A stretch of DNA of 64,000 nt from an uncultured Haliea sp. (GCA_913061145.1 CAJXUQ010000003.1:59208-123207); one strand, 5' to 3'. Counted from the first letter of the stretch, positions 51,701 through 60,735 are shown. Program-made: numbers and translations. The notes: generated by a model from the sequence alone, not told the origin.

Positions 51701-52506
51701 GCGTTCGAGAGCCGTGCGTACAACGGCAACACCTCAATACGCTCCAACGCCCTGAGGGCGCGGGCCAGCTCACGGATTTCGCGTTCCCCGGGGAGAAACA
51801 CCAGCACATCGCCGCGCTCACCGAATTGTCCGCGTTCGATATCGGCCACCAGTGCCGCTACTTGCTCCTGCAGACCCAGATCCCGGTCCTCTGCCGGGTC
51901 CAGGTAGACAGTTTCCACCGGGTAACCGCGGCCGGAAACCTCGATCACCGGGGCATTGTCGAAGTGCCGTGAAAAGGTCTCAACATCAATCGTGGCCGAG
52001 GTTATGACCAGCTTCAGGTCCGGTCGGCGCGGCAAAAGCTGTTTCAGATACCCGAGCAGGAAATCGATATTCAGGCTGCGCTCATGCGCCTCGTCGATGA
52101 TCAGGGTGTCGTACTGCCGCAGCAGTCGGTCGTGGCGAATTTCCGCGAGCAGAATACCATCGGTCATCAGCTTGATCGCCGATGCCTCCGACACCTGATC
52201 GGTGAAACGCACCTGATAGCCGACGGTGGCGCCGAGCGGCACAGCCAGTTCATCAGAGATGCGCTGGGCAACAGTGCGCGCCGCGAGACGGCGGGGCTGC
52301 GTATGGCCTATCCGGGCGACGCGTCCACGGCCCAGCTCCAGACAGATTTTGGGGATCTGGGTTGTCTTGCCAGAACCGGTTTCGCCGGCGATGATCACCA
52401 CCGGGTGATTGCTGATGGCTCTCGCGATCTCCTCCCGCGCCGCCACGACCGGCAGGTCCGGTGGGTAGGAAATCGGCGGAATGATGCGGTCCGCCGCATC
52501 CGGCAT
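48745..52506 (-). CDS. hrpA: ATP-dependent RNA helicase HrpA
   Basis: The 1253-residue DEAH-box helicase has Walker A GETGSGKTT (41-49), the DEAH box in LIIDEAHERS (about 136), SATIDVETFS, and the QRQGRCGRVAAG motif VI (about 330-345), followed by the long HrpA-specific C-terminal region (DUF3418). HrpA resolves stalled ribosomes and processes mRNA in E. coli. Length and order match that family. It is upstream of hvfA on the same strand, so some readthrough into hvf is possible. Confidence 0.95.
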   Translation of the reverse strand: MPDAADRIIPPISYPPDLPVVAAREEIARAISNHPVVIIAGETGSGKTTQIPKICLELGRGRVARIGHTQPRRLAARTVAQRISDELAVPLGATVGYQVRFTDQVSEASAIKLMTDGILLAEIRHDRLLRQYDTLIIDEAHERSLNIDFLLGYLKQLLPRRPDLKLVITSATIDVETFSRHFDNAPVIEVSGRGYPVETVYLDPAEDRDLGLQEQVAALVADIERGQFGERGDVLVFLPGEREIRELARALRALERIEVLPLYARLSNAEQSRVFDLSRRRMVRVVLATNVAETSLTVPGIRYVIDPGDARISRYSFRTKVQRLPIEPISQASANQRQGRCGRVAAGVCIRLYSEADFLSRPEFTDPEILRTNLAAVILQMLQLGLGEVQRFPFINPPDPRMVRDGYKLLQELGAVNSRGKLTALGRQLAKLPIDPRLGRMVLAAEALSCLEEVLVIAAALAIQDPRERPADKQSQADQMHARFRHERSDFMAWLALWRYYEEQRQALTQSQLRKLCQREYLSFLRMREWRDMHAQLRIACRQLGLRLGGEFSDAAGETFEPIHRALLAGLLSNIAQHQENRDYLGSRNRKLQIFPGSSLGRQRPKWIVAAEVVETSRVFARTVAAIDPAWVLSTNPELLKHHYYEPRWESRQGRAMAWERITLYGLTVADKRPVHYGPINPAEARELLIREGLIAGRFPRHPGFLKHNLRIARDVEDLEAKARRRDLLADEQVLFAFYDERLPSDITTAERLRAWLAGEADADRLLRISREQLLARDPGAALGQQFPDRLVWGDLELRLSYRFEPGQEADGVSVTLPVGLLNRVPRFRFDWLVPGLLRDKCIALVKGLPKDKRKQLVPVPDRVDQALAELQPNDESLGAALARALGRVTGVKLRAEDFNPDALDPFYSMNIRVVDSDGRLLGQGRDLAALVAAFRDDVRETIVAAPGNSPAREGLTAWPDSALPEQWRFRQAGTEIVSWPALVDRGDSVAVALCDYPGEARWQHRLGVLRLLRLQHRQQVKFLRKQLLQGNETSLLLAAAGQRREDLVEDMIDAAWVDAAGLDDSLPRDSVSFALCAGRSGQVVACANHLEATLINALRPLAEARTTLARYSEPDWVAALADIEAQLVALWQPGFQRDTPAEWLAQYPRYMKALQQRAEHLKGQLARDDSHRERLQKFAQPLQEALQGSPRLLASCPAAATYRWMLEEFRVSLFAQRLGTRTPVSDKRLQQQWQAVVEWLSTHPDDAAPTAR

Positions 52507-52594
52507 AACTCTCTCCTGCTCGCTGCCTGCGATTGTGTAGGGGCCGCTACACTACGGTATCATGGCGCGCTCAACAATCCCGCAGGATGCCGGC

Positions 52595-53065
52595 ATGCCG
52601 CAGATACACAACCACACCTTTGATGAGCTGAGCCTCGGGCAACAGGCACAGCGCAGCCACACAGTCACCCTGCAGGATCTGCGCCGCTTTGCCGCCGCAT
52701 CCGGTGACTACAACCCCCTGCACCTGGATCCGGACTACGCGGCTACCACGCCCTTTGGCGGCTGCATCGCACACGGTATGTTCAGCGGCGGGCTCATTTC
52801 AGCGGCCCTCGCCATGCAGTTGCCGGGGCCCGGTACCGTCTACCTGAGCCAGTCGCTGAGCTTTCGCCAGCCGGTGCATGTCGGTGACACGCTGACCGTC
52901 GAACTGACAGTGAGCGCGCTGGAGCCGCGCAGACGCCGCGTGACGCTGGACTGCACGGTGGTGAATCAGGAGGGCCGCAAGGTGGTGACAGGGAGTGCCG
53001 AGGTCATCGCGCCGGCCGAACGGCAAAGCGTCACCGTCGAACACGACGCCATTCCGGCTGGCTGA
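52595..53065 (+). CDS. MaoC-like (R)-specific enoyl-CoA hydratase
   Basis: The 156-residue hot-dog enzyme has the hydratase-2 catalytic pair Asp38 and His43 in SGDYNPLHLD, and the FGGCIAHGMFSGGLIS loop following it. It should hydrate 2-enoyl-CoA to (R)-3-hydroxyacyl-CoA, often feeding polyhydroxyalkanoate or lipid synthesis, but no pha gene is nearby. ATG at 52595 gives the family length behind AGGA; an upstream ATG at 52562 is less likely. It is divergent from hrpA. Confidence 0.88.
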   Translation: MPQIHNHTFDELSLGQQAQRSHTVTLQDLRRFAAASGDYNPLHLDPDYAATTPFGGCIAHGMFSGGLISAALAMQLPGPGTVYLSQSLSFRQPVHVGDTLTVELTVSALEPRRRRVTLDCTVVNQEGRKVVTGSAEVIAPAERQSVTVEHDAIPAG

Positions 53066-53068
53066 GCC

Positions 53069-53569
53069 TCAGGCGCCGCTGGCGTTGGCCGGTGATGCCT
53101 GTGCAAACTGCGCCGGGTCGAGGTATTGCAGGCGCAGCTCGATGGAGCCGCGCGCTGCGTTCGAGTCAGCCCCCAACACCATCACGTTGACCTCGCCCTC
53201 TTCCTCAGTGGCCGCACTGAGCCCGAACACGACATTGTCAGGATTGTTCTGCTCTGAGAAGACCTTGATGTCCTTGCCGGCGCGCAGCGCATCGCTCAAC
53301 TGCGCCACCAGCATGGCCAGGCTGGAGCGAAACGCACCGAAATTCAACTTGCCGCGAAACTCGCTATGATCCAGCGCAACATCAAAGCGCACCTGTGACT
53401 TGTCCTCCATCACCACGTTCGTCAGGTGCACGGACCGCCCCGTCGCCAGATCGCGGAATACGTTCTTCGCCTCGGTGCGGCGGTTCTCCAGAAATGCCTT
53501 GTAAAGCAGGTTGACTGCAATCGTCAGGAACTGATCCCGCGGGATCGATCTAGTTGGATTCTGAGCCAT
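53069..53569 (-). CDS. conserved-looking hypothetical protein
   Basis: The 166-residue protein has no signal peptide or membrane helix. It has an N-terminal helical stretch (about 10-40), a region with beta character (about 50-75), and an acidic segment ATEEEGEVNVMVLGAD (about 119-134). I do not recognise a family. Its codon use is like that of neighbours. It is convergent with the MaoC gene by a 3-bp gap and divergent from the SDR gene. Confidence 0.6.
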   Translation of the reverse strand: MAQNPTRSIPRDQFLTIAVNLLYKAFLENRRTEAKNVFRDLATGRSVHLTNVVMEDKSQVRFDVALDHSEFRGKLNFGAFRSSLAMLVAQLSDALRAGKDIKVFSEQNNPDNVVFGLSAATEEEGEVNVMVLGADSNAARGSIELRLQYLDPAQFAQASPANASGA

Positions 53570-53733
53570 GAGCTACCCTCTTGCGCCAGCGCGCAAGTCT
53601 ACTGCCTGCCCGGCGCAAACGCCAGCGACCTGCCCTCTCCGGGCGGCGATTTCCACCGCTTCACAGGTTCCTGCCGGGCGCCAGTCTGGTACGCTTGCTG
53701 CGCCAACATCACGCAGCGAACGAGAGGCCGGAA

Positions 53734-54492
53734 ATGGGCAATAACCGTGTGCAGTACGATTACCAGGGCGCCAGGGTGCTGGTTACCGGAGGGACCAGTG
53801 GCATTGGTGCCGGCATCGCAGCGGCCTACCGTGCGGCCGGCGCCACCGTCACCGTTACCGGCACCCGCGGCAGCGCTGCCGACTATGACCACGACCTGTC
53901 CGGTTACCGCTACCTGACGCTGGATGTGGAGGATCCTGCACAGATTGATGCCGTGGCGTCCGCACAGGACGAACTGGACATCCTGGTCAACAATGCAGGC
54001 ATCGCCCTACCCAGCCTCGGGCTCGATGAATGGGACCCGGACACGTTTGACAGGGCCGTTACTATCCACCTCACCTCAGGCTTCCGGCTGGCCCGGCGCT
54101 GCCGTGACGCCCTGGCGCGCAGCACGCTGGACGGAGGCGCCTCCATCGTGGGGATCGGGTCCATGAGTTCGTACTTCGGCATCGGCATCGTACCGGGTTA
54201 CGGGGCAGGCAAAACGGGCCTGCTCGGACTCATCCGCAGCATGGCCGTGGAATGGGGCCGACTGGGCATACGCAGCAATGCGGTCGCTGTTGGCCTGTGT
54301 GCCAGCCGCATGACCGCGGCTACGGTGGCTAACCCGGAGTGGTCCGCACCCACACTCGCCCGCACGCCATTGGGTCGGCTCGGCGAGCCGACCGACGTCG
54401 CTGGCGCCGTACTCTTCCTGACCAGCGCCCAGGCGAGCTGGATCACCGGCCAGACACTGCCCATCGACGGCGGCTACACGGTCTCCGGGTAG
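53734..54492 (+). CDS. short-chain dehydrogenase/reductase
   Basis: The 252-residue Rossmann-fold oxidoreductase has the cofactor motif TGGTSGIG (18-25), NNAG (86-89), and the catalytic Ser143 / Tyr156 / Lys160 (GIGSMSS, YGAGK). It ends with the usual ITGQTLPIDGGYTVSG tail. The ATG at 53734 behind GAGAGG is chosen over a longer frame from 53581. Its substrate is not evident. It lies 41 bp upstream of mnmC on the same strand. Confidence 0.9.
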   Translation: MGNNRVQYDYQGARVLVTGGTSGIGAGIAAAYRAAGATVTVTGTRGSAADYDHDLSGYRYLTLDVEDPAQIDAVASAQDELDILVNNAGIALPSLGLDEWDPDTFDRAVTIHLTSGFRLARRCRDALARSTLDGGASIVGIGSMSSYFGIGIVPGYGAGKTGLLGLIRSMAVEWGRLGIRSNAVAVGLCASRMTAATVANPEWSAPTLARTPLGRLGEPTDVAGAVLFLTSAQASWITGQTLPIDGGYTVSG

Positions 54493-54533
54493 CTTCCCCG
54501 CCGTGCCCAGACTGCACTGCTCCCGGCCTGCCC

Positions 54534-56417
54534 ATGCGACGTGACAATCAGCATTGGGCCGCGCTGTCTGCTCCCCCCGGCCAGCGCGAGCGCTGTGACG
54601 CACAGGGCCTGGCAGATTACCGGCGTACCTTCCTCGCAGACAACCGCCTGTCCGAACACTGGACACGGCATAAGACGCCTGTATTCACCATCGCCGAGAT
54701 CGGGTTTGGCTGCGGTCTCAACTTTCTACTCACCTGGGACCTGTGGCGGCAGCGCGGCAATCCGGATGAGGGCGCCCGCCGGCTGCACTACATCGCCATC
54801 GAAGCCAATCCGCCGCACCGCACGGAGCTGTCAGCCACGGCCGCTCACTGCACGGCACTTGCACCGCTTGCGGCAGCACTCTGCGCCCAGTATCCGCAAC
54901 CGTTACCGGGTGTTCATCGGGTGGTTTTCGATACCGGCACGGTTATCCTGGACCTCTGGTGGGGCCCGGTAGAGGATGTCCTGGCGGATCTGCGACAGGC
55001 CGGGGTGCCTCTCGTTGACAGCTGGTACACTGACGGAGGGCGCGGCACCGTCACTGCGGGGGAACTACCGTCGGCGCAGCAGTCACAACTGGCCGCATTG
55101 GGCCGTGCGCACAGCACGGCAGACGGCGAGCACCCCACGCCTGCCGTTACCGCTCCCGCCCGGTTGCAGCCACGCTGGGATCAGCCCTGGCACAGCAGCG
55201 CACCTCCGGCAGCCGTGCTGGTACTCGGCGCCGGACTGGCCGGCTGTCACACGGCCGCTGCACTGGCGCGGCGCGGCCTGGCCGTCACCGTTCTGGAGAG
55301 CGGCGAACCCGCACAGCGGGCTTCTGGCAACGCCCAGGGTGTCTTGTACACCCGACTTTCGCACCGCCACTCAGCGCTCACCGATTTCGCGCTCGCCAGC
55401 TTCGATTTCGCGGTGCGCCAATACCGCCACGATTTCGCCGCAGGGCGACTGCGTGAGGGCCTCGACGGCGCGCTCTGCGGCAGCTTTCACCAGGTTCAGG
55501 ACAGTCGTGAGCTGGATCGCATGCGCATGCTGCTCACAAAGGTCCCCGAGCTTGCACAGGTGGTGGACGCAGCGCAGGCCTCTCAGCTCATCGGTCTCGA
55601 GCAGCACAGCGCAGGGTACTGGTACCCGCAATCGGGCTGGCTGTCGCCTCCTGCCGTCTGCGCTGCGCTCCTGCGCCAGGCCAACGTGACACTACAGGCC
55701 GGCTGCGGCACACTGCAACTGGTGCGCAGCGGTCATCAGTGGCAGGCGGTGAATGCCAACGGACAGGTGATCGCGGAGGCGCCTGCGGCGGTGGTCGCGG
55801 CCGGCACGGCCTGCAGCTCCTTCGCCGGCCTGGAGTGGCTGCCACTGCGCGCCATACGTGGCCAGACCACGCAGCTACCCAGCCTGACTGCATTGGCTCC
55901 GTTGCGCGCTGCACTCTGTCATCGCGGGTACATTGCCCCCGCGCGCGCGGGGGAGCACTGCATTGGCGCTACTTTCGGACCCGGCGACTGTGACCCGAAC
56001 CTGCGCCCCGCAGACCAGGCCTACAACCTGGCACAGCTCACGGCTGCCCTTCCCACACTTGCAAAGGCTCTCGATGCGCTGGAGGATACGCCACTGGCGG
56101 GTCGCACGGAGTGGCGTTGTGCCAGCCCGGACTACCTGCCACTGGTGGGCCCGGTGCCGGAGCGAGAGGCGTTCATGCAACGCTTCGCGGCCCTGCGAGA
56201 CAACGCGAGGCAGCCGGTTGCCGCACAGGGGGTCTACCTCGAGGGGCTATACCTGAACACCGGCCACGGCTCTCGCGGGCTCACCTCGACACCGCTGGCA
56301 GCAGAACTGCTGGCCAGCCAGTTGTGCGGTGAGTCACTGCCGGTGGAGCCGGAAACACTGCGCGCACTGGCGCCGGCGCGCTTCCTGCTGAGGGATCTGG
56401 GGAGAAACCGAATTTGA
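54534..56417 (+). CDS. mnmC: tRNA 5-methylaminomethyl-2-thiouridine biosynthesis protein MnmC with truncated methyltransferase domain
   Basis: The 627-residue protein retains the C-terminal FAD oxidase domain (about 220-610; VLVLGAGLAGCHTAAALARRG, GNAQGVLYTRLS, GLYLNTGHGSRGLTSTPL), which converts cmnm5U34 to nm5U34 in tRNA. The N-terminal methyltransferase domain starts normally (IAEIGFGCGLNFLLTW, DLWWGPVEDVL), but after VDSWYTDGG it departs: the family's LDGFAPA-NP motif and the following GGTLATF-type strand and lysine/arginine tail are replaced by about 55 unrelated residues. Methylation of nm5U is thus doubtful. The start at 54534 has no clear ribosome-binding site. Confidence 0.85.
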   Translation: MRRDNQHWAALSAPPGQRERCDAQGLADYRRTFLADNRLSEHWTRHKTPVFTIAEIGFGCGLNFLLTWDLWRQRGNPDEGARRLHYIAIEANPPHRTELSATAAHCTALAPLAAALCAQYPQPLPGVHRVVFDTGTVILDLWWGPVEDVLADLRQAGVPLVDSWYTDGGRGTVTAGELPSAQQSQLAALGRAHSTADGEHPTPAVTAPARLQPRWDQPWHSSAPPAAVLVLGAGLAGCHTAAALARRGLAVTVLESGEPAQRASGNAQGVLYTRLSHRHSALTDFALASFDFAVRQYRHDFAAGRLREGLDGALCGSFHQVQDSRELDRMRMLLTKVPELAQVVDAAQASQLIGLEQHSAGYWYPQSGWLSPPAVCAALLRQANVTLQAGCGTLQLVRSGHQWQAVNANGQVIAEAPAAVVAAGTACSSFAGLEWLPLRAIRGQTTQLPSLTALAPLRAALCHRGYIAPARAGEHCIGATFGPGDCDPNLRPADQAYNLAQLTAALPTLAKALDALEDTPLAGRTEWRCASPDYLPLVGPVPEREAFMQRFAALRDNARQPVAAQGVYLEGLYLNTGHGSRGLTSTPLAAELLASQLCGESLPVEPETLRALAPARFLLRDLGRNRI

Positions 56418-57196
56418 ATATCTGCTACCGATTATGCGCCTGTCTGCTGGCGCTGCTCGCGACCACGGTCTCCGCCGCAGAGCACTTCAGCTTCCGGGTG
56501 CTGGAGAAAAAACCGCAGTCTCGCAGCCATTTCGTGCAGGGTCTGCAGATAATCGACGGCATGCTTTACGTGGGAACCGGCGGCTACGGCCAGTCCCGTT
56601 TACTGCAATACCGTCTCGACGATGGTGTGCTGCAGGCCGAGCGGCGGCTGCACCCGCGGCTGTTCGGCGAGGGCGTTACCGTGTTCGGAGACCGCGTTTA
56701 CCAGCTGACCTGGCAGGCTCGCAAGCTGCTGGTCTACAACCGCAACGACCTCAGCCCGCTTGCGGCGCTCTCCATTCCCGGCCAGGGGTGGGGCCTGACG
56801 CACAATGGCACGGATCTGATCTACAGCGATGGCAGCCACCGCCTGTACTTTCTCGACCCTGACACCGCGCAGCGGCGGCGCAGTATTGCGGTCATGGAGA
56901 GCGGCATGCCAGTGGCACGCCTCAACGAACTCGAGTGGATTGACGGGAGCATCTGGGCCAACGTCTGGCAGGAAGACCGCATCGTTATCATCGACCCGGC
57001 GAGCGGCGAGGTCACGGCGACTGTCGACCTCCGTGGCCTGTTACCGGTACCGGAGCGCCAGCCAGGAACCGACGTACTGAACGGCATCGCCCACAACCCC
57101 GAGGACGGCAGCATCTGGGTGACCGGCAAGAACTGGCCCTGGATATACCGCATCGAACTCAGACCGGTGACGGCAGCCGCAGCCGATTCACGTTAG
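56414..57196 (+). CDS. plant-type glutaminyl-peptide cyclotransferase
   Basis: The 260-residue secreted enzyme has a signal peptide (about 1-22) and the five-bladed propeller pattern of plant-type glutaminyl cyclases: FVQGLQIIDGMLYVGTGGYG, LFGEGVTVFG, GWGLTHNGTDLIYSDGS, LNELEWIDGSIWANVW and LNGIAHNPEDGSIWVTGK. It forms N-terminal pyroglutamate on peptides in the periplasm or outside. A TTG start overlaps the mnmC stop by four bases, with GGGGAG ahead of it. Confidence 0.85.
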   Translation: MNICYRLCACLLALLATTVSAAEHFSFRVLEKKPQSRSHFVQGLQIIDGMLYVGTGGYGQSRLLQYRLDDGVLQAERRLHPRLFGEGVTVFGDRVYQLTWQARKLLVYNRNDLSPLAALSIPGQGWGLTHNGTDLIYSDGSHRLYFLDPDTAQRRRSIAVMESGMPVARLNELEWIDGSIWANVWQEDRIVIIDPASGEVTATVDLRGLLPVPERQPGTDVLNGIAHNPEDGSIWVTGKNWPWIYRIELRPVTAAAADSR

Positions 57197-57230
57197 AATA
57201 AGCAGTCGTTTCCCCTGAGACAGGACCCGT

Positions 57231-60185
57231 ATGAACCAGATTACCTCCGGCGCTGCCGTTAGCCACGCCGCCTTCCGCCTACTGCGCAGCCACGAGATCG
57301 AATCGCTGCAGCTGCGCGTTGAGCAGTATGAGCACAGCGCTACCGGCGCCATGCATTACCACCTGGCGGCAAACAACAGTGAAAACGTGTTCCTGGTGGC
57401 ACTGCGCACGGTACCCACCGATTCGACAGGTGTGGCACACATTCTGGAGCACACAGCCCTCTGCGGCAGCGAGCGCTACCCAGTGCGCGATCCCTTCTTC
57501 ATGATGTTGCGTCGATCGCTGAACACGTTCATGAATGCGTTCACCAGCAGTGACTGGACCGCCTACCCGTTTGCGAGCCAGAACCGCAAGGACTTCGCCA
57601 ACCTGTTGGATGTCTATCTGGATGCCGTGTTCTTTTCGCGTCTCGATCCACTGGACTTCGCCCAGGAGGGTCACCGGGTTGATTTCGCAGAGCCGGGAAA
57701 TCCGGATAGCGACCTGGTATTCAAGGGAGTCGTATTCAACGAGATGAAGGGAGCCATGAGCTCGGTGTCGAGCACGCTCTGGCAAACCCTGTGCGAACAC
57801 CTGTTCCCCACGGTCACTTACCACTTCAACAGTGGCGGCGATCCGGAGCACATTCCCGACCTCAGTTATGAACAGCTGAAAACTTTCTACCGCAGCCACT
57901 ATCATCCCAGCAACGCCATCTTCATGACCTTCGGAGATATCCCCGCACACGAACACCAGGCGGTGTTCGAAGCCCGCGCACTGCAGCGTTTCCAGCGTCT
58001 GGAAGAGCGCATAGCGGTACCTCGAGAGCAACGCCTCAGCGCGCCGTTGCAGGTGGAGAGGCCTTACGCACTGGACGACTCGGGCGACACCGCAGCCAAG
58101 ACACACATTGTGATTGGCTGGCTGCTCGGCGAAAGCACCGACCTGGAGCAACAGCTGGAAGCGCAGCTGCTGTCCAGTGTATTGCTGGACAACAGCGCAT
58201 CGCCGCTGATGCACGCGCTGGAAACAACAGAGCTGGGACAGGCGCCCTCGCCCCTGTGTGGCCTTGAGGATTCCCAGCGCGAAATGGTCTTCAGCTGCGG
58301 CATTGAAGGCAGCGAAGCATCATCCCGCGATGCACTGGAGGCGCTGGTACTGGAGGTGATTTCGCGCGTCGCGCGTGAGGGTGTGCCGCAGGAACATCTG
58401 GAGGCGGTGCTGCACCAGTTGGAACTGCACCAGCGGGAAATTACCGGCGGCGGCTACCCCTATGGCCTGCAGCTGATTCTGCAGGCTCTCGGCCCCGCTA
58501 CACACTATGCGGATCCGGTCGCCGTGCTGGATCTGGATCCGGTTCTGGATGCGCTGCGCAGCAAGATCAGCGATCCCGCCTATATCCGTCAGCTGGCCCA
58601 ACGACTCCTGCTCGACAACCCGCACCGCGTCACCCTGGTGATGACGCCGGATACCCAGCTGTCGCACCGGCGCCTCGAGGCAGAGACCCAGCGCCTTGCC
58701 CGGCTCAAGGCCAACATGGATGCGTCCCAGAAGCAGGCGGTGATCGAGCTGTCACGCAAGCTGGAGCAGCGCCAACAGCACAAGGACGACCCCGGTGTGC
58801 TCCCCTGTGTGACCCTGGCCGACGTACCTGAGCGTATACCAGAGCTGGAGTGTACCGAACATGCACAGGGCCCCCTGCGACTGACACGTTACACCCAGGG
58901 CACGAACGGACTGGTATACCAGCATGTGGTGGCGCCGCTGCCCGCGTTGTCGGAGGACGATATCGCGCTGCTGCCGCTGTATACCCGTACGCTGACCGAG
59001 ATCGGGCTCGGCGATAAGGACTACCTGCAGGTTCAGCAGCGTCAGGCCGCGACCGTGGGCAGCATCAGTGCCAGCACCTCGCTCCGCAGCGAACTGTACG
59101 ACGTCCAGCGCCTGCACGGCTACTTTTCGCTGTCTTCACGGGCCCTGGCACGCAACAGCGGTGCACAGGTCAGTCTGATGCGCGACACCCTGGAGCAGGC
59201 ACGTTTCGATGAGGATGCACGCATCCGCGAGCTGGTCAGCCAGTCTCGAGCGCGCCGCGAGCAGTCCGTCACAGGAAACGGCCACGGTCTGGCCATGGCC
59301 GCCGCCTGCGCCGGCATGAGCGGTCTGGCGAGTATCAACCACCGCTTGGGCGGGCTTGAGGGGATACGGCGCCTGAAGGCACTCGATGACAATCTGCAGC
59401 AGGCAGACGCGCTGGGCGGTCTGCGCGACGCACTGGCCCGCCTGCACGCGGCAGTCATCGCGATGCCACGGCAGTTACTGGCGATCGCCGATGAACATGC
59501 CGCCGAGACAGTGTGTCATGAAGCCCTGCAACTGTGGGGCGACGCTGCGGGAGGCAAGCAGGGCCAGGCCACGCTCAGCGCCGCACCCGTACTCGAAACG
59601 CGACGGGAGTTTTGGGTCGCCAACACGCAGGTGAACTTCTGCGCACGCGCCTATCCGACGGTGCCCATCGGACACCCCGATGCGCCGGCGCTCACCGTGC
59701 TTGGTGGCTTCCTGCGCAATGGGTTTCTACACCGGTCGATTCGCGAGCAGGGCGGTGCTTATGGCGGTGGTGCGGGGCAGGACTCGAGCATTGCAGCGTT
59801 CCGCTTTTATTCCTACCGCGACCCAAGGCTTGTCGAAACGCTCGACGATTTTGACCAGTCGGTGCGCTGGATGCTGGAGAGCAAGCACGATCCGCGCGGG
59901 TTGGAAGAGGCAATCCTCGGCGTAATAGGCAGCCTCGACAAGCCTGCGTCGCCTGCCGGGGAAGCTCGCCAACATTTCTACAACCACCTCTTTGGCCGCA
60001 GTCACGCGCAACGGGAAGCCTTTCGGCGATCTGTTCTGGAGGTCACCCTGGATGACCTCAGGCGTGTAGCCGACTCCTACCTGACCCCCGAGCGCGCAAG
60101 CACCGCGGTGGTGAGCAACCGGAAACAGCAGGAAAAGCTCGGCTCGGCGCTGGCCGAGCTCGAGCTACGGGTCGAGGTGCTGTAA
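57231..60185 (+). CDS. M16C metallopeptidase, presequence-protease-like
   Basis: The 984-residue protein is a PreP-like pitrilysin-family protease with the inverted zinc site HILEH (His70, Glu73, His74) and downstream Glu171 in VVFNEMKGAM. The C-terminal half carries the RSIREQGGAYGGG segment (substrate-binding Arg/Tyr region) typical of M16C. Such enzymes degrade short peptides in the cytoplasm. No signal peptide is visible. Confidence 0.9.
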   Translation: MNQITSGAAVSHAAFRLLRSHEIESLQLRVEQYEHSATGAMHYHLAANNSENVFLVALRTVPTDSTGVAHILEHTALCGSERYPVRDPFFMMLRRSLNTFMNAFTSSDWTAYPFASQNRKDFANLLDVYLDAVFFSRLDPLDFAQEGHRVDFAEPGNPDSDLVFKGVVFNEMKGAMSSVSSTLWQTLCEHLFPTVTYHFNSGGDPEHIPDLSYEQLKTFYRSHYHPSNAIFMTFGDIPAHEHQAVFEARALQRFQRLEERIAVPREQRLSAPLQVERPYALDDSGDTAAKTHIVIGWLLGESTDLEQQLEAQLLSSVLLDNSASPLMHALETTELGQAPSPLCGLEDSQREMVFSCGIEGSEASSRDALEALVLEVISRVAREGVPQEHLEAVLHQLELHQREITGGGYPYGLQLILQALGPATHYADPVAVLDLDPVLDALRSKISDPAYIRQLAQRLLLDNPHRVTLVMTPDTQLSHRRLEAETQRLARLKANMDASQKQAVIELSRKLEQRQQHKDDPGVLPCVTLADVPERIPELECTEHAQGPLRLTRYTQGTNGLVYQHVVAPLPALSEDDIALLPLYTRTLTEIGLGDKDYLQVQQRQAATVGSISASTSLRSELYDVQRLHGYFSLSSRALARNSGAQVSLMRDTLEQARFDEDARIRELVSQSRARREQSVTGNGHGLAMAAACAGMSGLASINHRLGGLEGIRRLKALDDNLQQADALGGLRDALARLHAAVIAMPRQLLAIADEHAAETVCHEALQLWGDAAGGKQGQATLSAAPVLETRREFWVANTQVNFCARAYPTVPIGHPDAPALTVLGGFLRNGFLHRSIREQGGAYGGGAGQDSSIAAFRFYSYRDPRLVETLDDFDQSVRWMLESKHDPRGLEEAILGVIGSLDKPASPAGEARQHFYNHLFGRSHAQREAFRRSVLEVTLDDLRRVADSYLTPERASTAVVSNRKQQEKLGSALAELELRVEVL

Positions 60186-60188
60186 GCC

Positions 60189-60650
60189 TCAATCCTGGCG
60201 AGAACCCTTCATCTTGCCGGGTTCCCGCCCCTTGCCGCGCTGGCTTTCCATGGCATCCAGCTTAGTGCGCTGCTCCTCGCTGAGCAGTGCGCGTACCGCC
60301 GCACGTGTTTCGGTTCGCCGGTAGGCGCTGCGTGCAGTGATAGCGCCAAGCTCCTGGGTCAGCGATTCACTGGCCGTGGGATCGAAGCTGGCGCCCTGCG
60401 ACTGCAGCTCGCGACGGATTTCCTGCATTCGAGCGCGGTCCCCTGCCCCTTCCTCGGCAGCGGCCTTCAGTAATGCGCCAATTTCAACCCGCTGCGAATC
60501 GCTGAGGTCCACGTGTTGCGCCATGCGCTCGAGCATACGCTCCGGATTGCCGCCCTCCGGTGCGGCAAAAGCCGGCGCTACGGCGATGGTGGTGACAAGC
60601 GCCAGAGCGCTGGCGGTGCGACGAAGTAATACCTGTGTGCGTGATTTCAT
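60189..60650 (-). CDS. Spy/CpxP-like periplasmic protein
   Basis: The 153-residue protein has a signal peptide (about 1-29, cleaved near AFA) and two LTxxQ-type helices, LSDSQRVEI (about 48-56) and LSEEQRTKL (about 124-132), the hallmark of Spy/CpxP proteins that chaperone or sense misfolded envelope proteins. The C-terminal tail is strongly basic (RGKGREPGKMKGSRQD). The start at 60650 has AGGAGACAGG ahead. It is divergent from cpxR, and a CpxR box lies between them. Confidence 0.85.
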   Translation of the reverse strand: MKSRTQVLLRRTASALALVTTIAVAPAFAAPEGGNPERMLERMAQHVDLSDSQRVEIGALLKAAAEEGAGDRARMQEIRRELQSQGASFDPTASESLTQELGAITARSAYRRTETRAAVRALLSEEQRTKLDAMESQRGKGREPGKMKGSRQD

Positions 60651-60720
60651 AACCTGTCTCCTGTGGATGAAACGCAGGTACATAGTAGAGCCGGATAGCG
60701 TTAAGCAGTGCGGCGGTTGC

Positions 60721-60735
60721 GTAAAGAATGGTAAA
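60721..60735. promoter_or_regulatory. CpxR box
   Basis: GTAAA-GAATG-GTAAA is a perfect direct repeat with 5-bp spacing, the published CpxR-binding consensus. It lies 71 bp upstream of the Spy-like start and 89 bp upstream of cpxR, so it can control both divergent genes. Confidence 0.8.

Noticed and set aside
55040..55180. Frameshift as cause of the damaged MnmC methyltransferase domain
   Set aside because: No frame across this stretch gives the missing LDGFAPA-NP motif or the next strand, so replacement or deletion is more likely than a simple frameshift.
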